DNA from: Haematococcus lacustris
Taxonomy: Eukaryota; Chlorophyta; Chlorophyceae; Chlamydomonadales; Haematococcaceae
Assembly: GCA_030144725.1 (NCBI GenBank)
Contig: JASKMD010000008.1
Coordinates: forward strand, 15,284,716-15,348,715
Direction: 5' to 3'
Length of the DNA: 64,000 bases
Positions within the stretch are counted from its first letter, which is position 1. Every line of letters starts with the position of its first letter. The position numbers and the translations under genes were made by a program. Shown here in pieces: positions 57,801 through 64,000 of this stretch. The notes under the pieces are model-generated. The model was not told the DNA's origin, ran no database searches, and saw only the letters and a program-made list of their open reading frames with translations.

Positions 57801-60800
57801 GGCTGCGAGACAAGCCACCCAAGGCCCAGCAGCAGCAGCCCGCTGTGGCACAGTAGTGTGTGCCCCCCCACTCGAATACCAAACAATTAGTGCATGTTTT
57901 GTCATGCCAACTCTAAGCATCGCCCTGTCAAAGGGGTCAATGTTGTAGGTGGTAGGCGACCTCGACCATGTGTATGCCATGTGTAGGCCATGAGCATGCC
58001 ATGCGATGGGAACACCACACAGACAAAACACGGTTTTCTAGTGGTTCACAATTAGTGTGTTCGACTGCAATGAAGGCTCAAGGTTGAGGGCCAAGGTGCT
58101 GTCAGTGCATGCTGCCATAGGTTGAACTGGAAGATGTTGCGCCAGGATTGCTGGCAGTTGAGGCCACCAGCCTGTATGATTAACGAAATTGACAAAAAAA
58201 CTAGCTCCTCAGTGACCACAAGAATGCACCTTGGCCAAACCACGTACTTCAATTGTGGGCAGCTCAAAGGAGGTCCACAGCACAGCACAGCACAGCACAG
58301 CACAGCACAGCACAGCACAGCACAGCACAGCACAGCACAGCACAGCACAGCACAGCGCAGCGCAGCGCAGCGCAGCACAGCACAGCACAGCGCAGCACAG
58401 CACAGCACAGTACAGCAGTCAGTGAAGGGCGTGATCTGCCGGCCTCCCAGCGCACCTTTTCTCCTGAATCATTGCCCACCACCCTGATGTCCAGCCCCAC
58501 ACTGGCGGCCTCAGGCGCAAGAGGCACCTCCGATACCGTCATGAACGTCAGCTTGGCGGGGTCAAAGCGCAGCAGCGCAAAGTCGTGGACAGGGTCTGCA
58601 GGCAGGAGGAGCTGTAACTAGCTGCATGCCCTGCAGGCCCTCCTGGACACACAGGGCCAAACAGCCTGAGCTGACTACTGTCAGACACTGCGACAGCCAC
58701 AATCTAAACCCTGCCCATCCCCATCCCCATCCCCATCCCCATCCCCATCCCCATCCCCATCCCCATCCCCATCCCCATCCTGCCCCTGCCCCTGCCCCTG
58801 CCCCTGCCCCTGCCCCTGCCCCTGCCCCTGCCCCTGCCCCTGCCCCTGCCCCTGCCCCTGCCCCTGCCCCTGCCCTGGCCCTGCCCCTGCCCCTGCCCCT
58901 GCCCCTGCCCCTGCCCCTGCCCCTGCCCCTGCCCCTGCCCTGGCCCGGCCCTGGCCCTGCCCCTGCCCCTGCCCCTGCCCTGCCCCTGCCCTGGCCCTGC
59001 CCCTGCCCCTGCCCCTGCCCCTGCCCTGGCCCTGCCCCTGCCCTGGCCCTGCCCCTGCCCTGGCCCTGGCCCTGCCCCTGCCCCTGCCCCTGCCCCTGCC
59101 CCTGCCCCTGCCCCTGCCCTGGCCCTGCCCCTGCCCCTGCCCTGCCCCTGCCCCTGCCCTGGCCCTGCCCCTGCCCTGGCCCTGCCCCGGCCCTGGCCCT
59201 GCCCCTGCCCCTGCCCCTGCCCCTGCCCCTGCCCCTGCCCCTGCCCCTGCCCCTGCCCCTGCCCTGGCCCTGCCCCTGCCCCTGCCCCTGCCCTGCCCCT
59301 GCCCCTGCCCTGGCCCTGCCCCTGCCCTGGCCCTGCCCCTGCCCCTGCCCTGGCCCTGCCCCTGCCCTGGCCCTGCCCCTGCCCTGGCCCTGCCCCTGCC
59401 CTGGCCCTGCCCCTGCCCTGGCCCTGCCCCTGCCCCTGCCCTGCCCCTGCCCCTGCCCCTGCCCCTGCCCTGGCCCTGCCCCTGCCCTGGCCCTGCCCCT
59501 GCCCTGGCCCTGCCCCTGCCCCTGCCCCTGCCCCTGCCCCTGCCCCTGCCCCTGCCCCTGCCCCTGCCCCTGCCCCTGCCCCTGCCCCTGCCCTGCCCCT
59601 GCCCTGGCCCTGCCCCTGCCCTGGCCCTGCCCCTGCCCCTGCCCCTGGCCCTGCCCCTGCCCTGCCCCTGCCCTGGCCCTGCCCCTGCCCTGGCCCTGCC
59701 CCTGCCCTGGCCCTGCCCCTGCCCTGGCCCTGCCCCTGCCCTGGCCCTGGCCCTGCCCTGGCCCTGCCCCTGCCCTGGCCCTGCCCCTGCCCTGGCCCTG
59801 CCCCTGCCCTGGCCCTGCCCCTGCCCCTGCCCTGGCCCTGCCCCTGCCCTGGCCCTGCCCCTGCCCCTGCCCCTGCCCCTGCCCCTGCCCTGCCCCTGCC
59901 CCTGCCCTGCCCCTGCCCCTGCCCTGCCCCTGCCCTGGCCCTGCCCTGGCCCTGGCCCTGCCCCTGCCCCTGCCCTGGCCCTGCCCCTGCCCCTGCTTCT
60001 GCCCTGCCCCTGCCCTGCCCCTGCCCTGGCCCTGCCCCTGCCCTGGCCCTGCCCCTGCCCTGGCCCTGCCCCTGCCCCTGCCCTGGCCCTGCCCCTGCCC
60101 TGGCCCTGCCCCTGCCCCTGCCCCTGCCCCTGCCCCTGCCCTGCCCCTGCCCCTGCCCTGCCCCTGCCCCTGCCCTGCCCCTGCCCTGGCCCTGCCCCTG
60201 CCCTGGCCCTGCCCCTGCCCCTGCCCCTGCCCCTGCCCCTGCCCTGCCCCTGCCCCTGCCCTGCCCCTGCCCCTGCCCTGCCCCTGCCCTGGCCCTGCCC
60301 TGGCCCTGGCCCTGCCCCTGCCCCTGCCCTGGCCCTGCCCCTGCCCCTGCCCCTGCCCTGCCCCTGCCCTGCCCCTGCCCTGGCCCTGCCCCTGCCCTGG
60401 CCCTGCCCCTGCCCTGGCCCTGCCCCTGCCCCTGCCCTGGCCCTGCCCCTGCCCTGGCCCTGCCCCTGCCCCTGCCCCTGCCCCTGCCCCTGCCCTGCCC
60501 CTGCCCCTGCCCTGCCCCTGCCCCTGCCCTGCCCCTGCCCTGGCCCTGCCCTGGCCCTGGCCCTGCCCCTGCCCCTGCCCTGGCCCTGCCCCTGCCCCTG
60601 CCCCTGCCCCTGCCCTGCCCCTGCCCTGCCCCTGCCCTGGCCCTGCCCCTGCCCTGGCCCTGCCCCTGCCCCTGCCCCTGCCCCTGCCCCTGCCCTGCCC
60701 CTGCCCCTGCCCTGCCCCTGCCCCTGCCCTGCCCCTGCCCTGGCCCTGCCCTGGCCCTGGCCCTGCCCCTGCCCCTGCCCTGGCCCTGCCCCTGCCCCTG

Positions 60801-62624
60801 CCCCTGCCCTGCCCCTGCCCTGCCCCTGCCCTGGCCCTGCCCCTGCCCTGGCCCTGCCCCTGCCCCTGCCCCTGCCCCTGCCCCTGCCCTGCCCCTGCCC
60901 CTGCCCTGCCCCTGCCCCTGCCCTGCCCCTGCCCTGGCCCTGCCCTGGCCCTGGCCCTGCCCCTGCCCCTGCCCTGGCCCTGCCCCTGCCCCTGCCCCTG
61001 CCCTGCCCCTGCCCTGCCCCTGCCCTGGCCCTGCCCCTGCCCCTGCCCCTGCCCTGCCCCTGCCCTGCCCCTGCCCTGGCCCTGCCCCTGCCCTGGCCCT
61101 GCCCTGGCCCTGGCCCTGCCCCTGCCCCTGCCCTGGCCCTGCCCCTGCCCCTGCCCCTGCCCTGCCCCTGCCCTGCCCCTGCCCTGGCCCTGCCCCTGCC
61201 CCTGCCCCTGCCCTGCCCCTGCCCTGCCCCTGCCCTGGCCCTGCCCCTGCCCTGGCCCTGCCCTGGCCCTGGCCCTGCCCCTGCCCCTGCCCTGGCCCTG
61301 CCCCTGCCCCTGCCCCTGCCCTGCCCCTGCCCTGCCCCTGCCCTGGCCCTGCCCCTGCCCTGGCCCTGCCCTGGCCCTGGCCCTGCCCCTGCCTTGTCCC
61401 TGCCTTGTCCCTGCCACCAGCTTTCACAATCACCCAGCTACAGTAGGGACACTTGGATGCTGCCCCTGCCTCCCCTGCTGCCCCTTCCCAGCTGTGCTCC
61501 TCTACGCTGGCATGGTCACGTCTGAGTGGCAGGTGAGACCCGCACCAAAGTACAAGGGGTATACCGGCAGCTCTTCACGGTTCAGGAAGATGGCCTCGGC
61601 CACTATGGGCCCTGCAGCAGGCGGTAACCCATGGGCTGCCTGGTCGCAGCTGGTGCTGGCTCCTTGGCTGACGCCACATCAGGCAAACGCAGCAGCCACT
61701 ACCTTGCTCCCTGCTGCAGGGACCACGCTGCAGGGGCCATCATACAGTGCAGGCCGGCCGCGGTAGTGGGCATGCACACATGGCGCAGCTGGTGCTGCCC
61801 CGGTGAGCCTGAGCTGACACTGCGGCGCAGCACTGGCCATGCAGCGCCCTGGAGGGAGAGATGGAGCAAGCGCTTTATGTGGGCTGGAGGCCTAGGTTGA
61901 TCTGACTGTCATCCATGTTCTAAAGAACCGAAGGGCAAGGTTGTGATTATTATAACGCATCCCTTTTTCCGCACTAAAAGATAGGGCTGCTGGCTAGAAC
62001 TGTCATCCACACTCTTCATATTGAGAGTAGTAATCAATAAAAGAGGGCAACCTGAATTGAAAGTTGGGTGACTGCGGTCATAGTTTGTTGAATATGACAT
62101 CACCATGTAAACAGCCATGTTGATTGCAGCGAATGCGCATCAGTCCGTGTGCCTGCAAGGGCTTGCCTGGGGTGTGCACGTGACGGTTGGTGAGTAGGAT
62201 GCCTCGGGCTTTATCCACAATGAAGCCAGTGGCATAGGAGGAACTGGCGGGCTCTGTGTCGACTGGACGGGTCAGGGTCACTCTGCCAGCAGGTGTAAAG
62301 GAAAGGCAGCATCCACCATCATCACCATCACATCGCCACTTGCCTACCAGTGTTGCTACAAAGTACACACTCTCTTGACCCTATGACAGTCCTAACCTGG
62401 GTGCACACAAACTCCAGGTAGCATTGAGAGCTTCAGGGTGCAGGTAGGGCAACTGACTTGAAGGGCAGCAAGGCTTGCACTCACTTCAGCACGACGCAGC
62501 AGGGTACCACTGCATCGAGAGCACGACGCCAAGCCGCGGGGGACGCAAACTCTGCCTCCACGGCTGTCGGCGCGGCATCGGCCTCCAGGCCCGGCCCTTG
62601 CGCCTCGGCCCCATCCACATCCAT
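45893..62624 (-). CDS. DEG7: DEGP7-type double protease-domain HtrA protein
   Basis: The plant/algal relative of Arabidopsis DEGP7 and yeast NMA111: tandem HtrA domains, the second degenerate, with PDZ domains. Exons, from the start: 62624-62485, 62282-62167, 61611-61546, 58595-58456, 56671-56590, 56350-56187, 55689-55591, 54786-54711, 54507-54395, 53661-53572, 53216-53058, 52739-52555, 52182-52142, 51652-51285, 50941-50849, 50393-50260, 50062-49927, 48938-48844, 48537-48417, 47799-47684, 47363-47255, 46932-46180, 46003-45893. All 22 junctions keep phase: 1,169 codons. Catalytic His in LLTNRHV, Asp in DPVHDFALL, Ser in [16 protein letters not shown]-like [14 protein letters not shown] and [15 protein letters not shown]. 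The degenerate second protease has [11 protein letters not shown] and [11 protein letters not shown]. Intron 2 uses a GC donor (GCAAGC). The final exon is unresolved; read-through would add 20 residues to a stop at 45830. Confidence 0.9.
48251..48397 (-). mobile_element. tRNA-derived SINE in a DEGP7 intron
   Basis: 147 bases flanked by a perfect 12-bp duplication GAGGGGCCTGTC (48239-48250, 48398-48409). On the - strand it has a tRNA-like segment with B box GCGGGTTCGAACC, then a body ending in an A/T-rich tail (TTTGTTTATTTCATTTCTATC on that strand, shown in part). It lies in the same orientation as DEGP7, starting 8 bases after the donor side of exon 48537-48417. No A box is clear, so the 5' end may be truncated. 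Confidence 0.7.
52455..52550. repeat. (CCCG)n microsatellite in DEGP7 intron
   Basis: Two CCCG/GCCC runs, each followed by GGCGTGCAC, just downstream of the donor at 52554. Confidence 0.8.
53208..53345 (-). repeat. duplicated acceptor segment of a DEGP7 exon, with a Fanzor left-end scrap
   Basis: ACACCTCAACCTACGAGGCC and ACCAGGGGCA occur at 53208-53239 and again at 53309-53340. The first copy includes the acceptor of the exon starting 53216. Between them, 53255-53282 matches the Fanzor left-flank phrase GAGCACATTCACCATGCGTT. Confidence 0.7.
54964..55213 (+). mobile_element. terminal-only derivative of the Fanzor element
   Basis: The left-end phrase GGGCCTGGCAATACCAATTA is joined to ACAATTAGTGCATGTTTTGT and the full 3' block, ending CAAGGTGCTG at 55213. 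No ORF remains: it is a MITE-like product of about 250 bp that keeps both ends and the candidate guide-RNA block. It lies in a DEGP7 intron. Confidence 0.75.
57015..57117 (+). promoter_or_regulatory. Fanzor 5' region: iterons and TATA box, copy 3
   Basis: Three repeats of AGTGCCCTT(C/T)GG (57028-57082), then GAGTGAGTGACATCGCCTCC and TATAAGTA at 57110-57117, 41 bases before the ATG at 57158. Position and conservation suggest a core promoter; the iterons could alternatively be binding sites near the transposon left end. Confidence 0.55.
57158..57856 (+). CDS. internally deleted Fanzor ORF (N-terminus fused to C-terminal tail)
   Basis: Exons 57158-57227, 57317-57384 and 57488-57856 join in phase to 168 residues. 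Basic head [53 protein letters not shown] and [19 protein letters not shown] (N-terminal domain); then a Pro-rich junction and the tail [19 protein letters not shown] to PAVAQ, stop TAG. RuvC-I, -II, -III and the zinc finger are all missing, yet the frame is open and splice sites are intact. It cannot be a nuclease; it could bind nucleic acid. Confidence 0.65.
57857..58101 (+). ncRNA. candidate Fanzor guide-RNA block, copy 3
   Basis: Starts after the TAG with TGTGTGCCCCCCCACTCGAA, then AATACCAAACAATTAGTGCA. The rest follows the family consensus except for a short deletion of GCAATGCTTCAGG near 57940. Confidence 0.45.
58276..58412. repeat. (CACAG)n microsatellite in DEGP7 intron 4
   Basis: About 27 pentamers CACAG with a few CGCAG variants. 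Confidence 0.93.
58712..61405. repeat. 2.7-kb (CCCCAT)n and (CCCCTG)n minisatellite in DEGP7 intron 3
   Basis: About 11 CCCCAT units, then about 2.6 kb of CCCCTG with CCCTGGC/CCTGCC variants arranged in higher-order blocks of roughly 130-250 bp from 59880 on. Both strands are open for over 900 codons (Pro/Cys/Leu on +, Gly/Gln/Arg/Ala on -), purely because of the repeat. The intron containing it runs 61545-58596. Confidence 0.95.
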
Positions 62625-62741
62625 GTCCAGCTAATGTGCTGGGGTAGCGCGACGGCCTGCCACCTTGCTATTGTTGCGTTGCTGCGTCCACATGACATGA
62701 CACATGACTTGACTTCGCCCCCACTCCCACACCCCTGCAGG

Positions 62742-63055
62742 TTCTATGACCAGGGCGTTTCAACCGCACTCGGCATTCGCAACTGCTCAGTTGGCCCAGG
62801 ACCACATACCACTGAGTGGACAGATGCGGACACTGTAACACAACGACAGCGTTTACATGGCCGCCCAGCCATGCCAGAGCCGGGCAAGCCAGGCCAGGTC
62901 TGGCCCAGACTCTGGGTGTGCGTGCCCGACAAGGCCCTGTTGCGCAAGTGGCGGCACAAGATAGCCAGCTTTAGCATGCCAACCCCACCATACAATACTG
63001 AACTCTTCGCCAAGGGGATGTGTGTGAGCAAGAGCTATAGGGACTCTAGCTAGTC
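62742..63055 (+). pseudogene. Fanzor/TnpB-like C-terminal exon, family 2
   Basis: After an acceptor (ACACCCCTGCAG, 62729-62740) the frame reads RFYDQGVSTALGIRNC, a decayed RuvC-III pattern (DRDVxxALxIR), then GPGPHTTEW, GRPAMPEPGKPGQ and DKALLRKWRHK, stop TAG at 63051. The first Asp is kept. The tail differs from family 1. No earlier exons are identified; the DEGP7 start lies just upstream on the other strand. Confidence 0.42.
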
Positions 63056-63205
63056 ATAGAGGCACACACACGAGATGGGCGGAGCTGAAGTGGGCGATAG
63101 GCACACTAGCATCAGCCTTACACTGATGAGCTCGCAGCCTGTATATAGATAGAACTCTTGCGTTGTTTTGGAGTAGCATGAGGGCTATAGGAATGTGTGT
63201 TGCTT
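63010..63205 (+). repeat. family-2 3' block (tRNA-like repeat), second copy
   Basis: Diverged copy of 11190-11395: AAGGGGATGTGTGTG, GGAGCTGAAGTGGG, AGGCACACTAG, TTACACTGATGAGCTCGCAG, GTAGCATGAGGGCTAT. It overlaps the stop of the preceding ORF. The B box is lost here. A partial third copy (ACCCCTCACAAAGGGGATTTGTG) lies at 63465-63560. Confidence 0.5.
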
Positions 63206-63559
63206 GCATGGAAGGAGACATGAGCCCGACAATATCTGAGCTGCCTGCTGCAACAGTGGTGGTGTGATAATCATGCACATGACATGTGCAACGTGAGGTT
63301 CAGCTGTCCACTGGGCCGGCTGTCGCAGCTCTGCCATGAGGTGCATTAAATCTACCATGTTCCTTCCGGTGCTGCTGCTGCGCACATCTGCAGCAACAGC
63401 TTTCCCTCCCTATTCAACAAACGAGCCTGTGGCCCACGGAAAATCAACCCCGTCATAAACTACGCAACCCCTCACAAAGGGGATTTGTGAGAGAAAGAGT
63501 TATAGGGGCTTAGGCTAGCAATGGAGACGCACACACCACATAGCCGGGGCTGTTTAACG

Positions 63560-64000
63560 GGCTGTTGGATGTGTGGCTGCAAGGCTGTTGCATGGGGGGC
63601 CTGTGGGGGCTTGCGGGGGGCCACTACCGGGCACCACATTGTGCCCCGCATTGGTTGATCACGCTTCCAACTCCAGGCTGGGCGCAGCTGGCGCAGGTCC
63701 ACCTGCCCTGCAGGGAGCTTCCAGCCTGCAGGCCTGGTGGGCTGCTTATGGTCCAGCTCCTCCTCACAGGGCTGCTGGCCACTCACTGCTGAGCAGACCC
63801 GGCTGGTGCGGTGCTCATCCACAAGCACCACCCTGACCCGCCGCTGGTCTGTGCCCCTAGGCCAGCACACCACCTTGCAGCAGGCCCGCAGCACCGCTTC
63901 AGCACCCCACCCTTACCTGGTGCCAATGCCAGTTGCACCAAAAAACACCACCAGCTGCTTGGCATGGTCATGGCGCTCCATGGACACCTCAGCCATGTCG
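63560..64000 (-). pseudogene. Fanzor family 1, copy 4 (runs off the window end)
   Basis: The - strand from 64000 reads a diverged version of copy 2: KQLVVFFGATGIGTR, then an in-frame TAA (about 63919) where copy 2 has GGT, then LRACCKVVCWPRGTDQRR, LVDEHRTSRVCSAVSG, RPAGWKLPAGQV and MRGTMWCPVVAPRK. One zinc-ligand Cys (RVCS) absent from copy 2 is kept here. Similarity to copy 2 stops near 63560, before RuvC-III. An intron with donor GTAAGG at the TAA is an alternative, but the frame resumes at once, favouring a stop. Confidence 0.7.

Larger units (their letters stand above)
56928..58101 (+). mobile_element. Fanzor element, family 1, copy 3 (RuvC core deleted)
   Basis: A complete outline: left-end flank (56928-57015, shared with copy 1), iterons, TATA, three coding exons, and the 3' block ending CAAGGTGCTG at 58101. 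It is inserted in DEGP7 intron 4, on the opposite strand to DEGP7. The internal deletion removes everything between the N-terminal exons and the final tail. Confidence 0.82.

Noticed and set aside
58562..61766. Open frames of 909, 951 and 1,046 codons on both strands
   Set aside because: They are translations of the CCCCTG hexamer tract, which lacks stops in any frame; the region is a DEGP7 intron between in-phase exons.
62475..63053. One 192-codon gene starting at 62475
   Set aside because: Its first half is antisense to DEGP7 exon 1; only the part after the acceptor near 62740 looks like a separate exon.

Overview
The window is nuclear DNA from a eukaryote, most likely a chlamydomonadalean green alga. 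Haematococcus is plausible on general character but cannot be proved from here. Reasons: genes are split by many short GT-AG (and some GC-AG) introns; the recognisable host genes are a plant/algal-type prolyl 4-hydroxylase with a ShKT tail, the dynein-2 intermediate chain WDR60 (a cilium protein) and the plant-type protease DEGP7; TGTAA lies just after a stop codon as in green algae; and the DNA is full of GC-rich minisatellites and mobile elements. No bacterial operons, Shine-Dalgarno sites or CRISPR arrays are present.

Layout. 1-572: 3' end of an unrecognised gene (+). 1.5-7.0 kb: a 4.2-kb inverted repeat (axis near 4068) built of hAT-like elements, with a coiled-coil ORF at its centre. 8.1-9.8 kb: a six-exon prolyl 4-hydroxylase gene (+). 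10.4-12.2 kb: two Fanzor/TnpB-like relics (-). 13.3-35.8 kb: a nest of mobile elements. An outer chromovirus-type Ty3/Gypsy element (LTRs 13308-13537 and 35594-35823, TSD GTTGG) is split by a 6.7-kb minisatellite-rich DNA element (15092-21838) and by an inner Gypsy element (24013-33592, TSD GCTGG), which is itself split by a 4.5-kb CACTA-like element (26776-31231). 35.9-38.2 kb: hAT-like copies and a small SAP-like ORF. 38.9-45.4 kb: WDR60 (+), with a Fanzor element inserted in an intron on the opposite strand. 45.9-62.6 kb: DEGP7 (-), 23 exons in phase over 1,169 codons, convergent with WDR60. Its introns hold a tRNA-derived SINE, a Fanzor terminal-only derivative, an internally deleted Fanzor copy and a 2.6-kb hexamer minisatellite. 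62.7-64.0 kb: more Fanzor-like pieces.

The most interesting system is the Fanzor (eukaryotic TnpB, RNA-guided nuclease) family. Four ORF-bearing copies and one terminal-only copy belong to a first family, and two relics look like a second. In family 1 the ORF is followed by a conserved block of about 245-260 bp that ends at the same sequence, CAAGGTGCTG, in all four copies where that end is present. This is where TnpB/Fanzor guide (omega) RNAs are encoded, so the block is a candidate guide-RNA gene plus right transposon end. One copy has lost the RuvC core but kept both ends and an open fused frame; another has kept the core and lost the N-terminal exons.

All exon models were built by eye from splice sites and reading phase. 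Ends of repeats are good to a few bases at best. Superfamily names for the DNA elements are inferences from termini.
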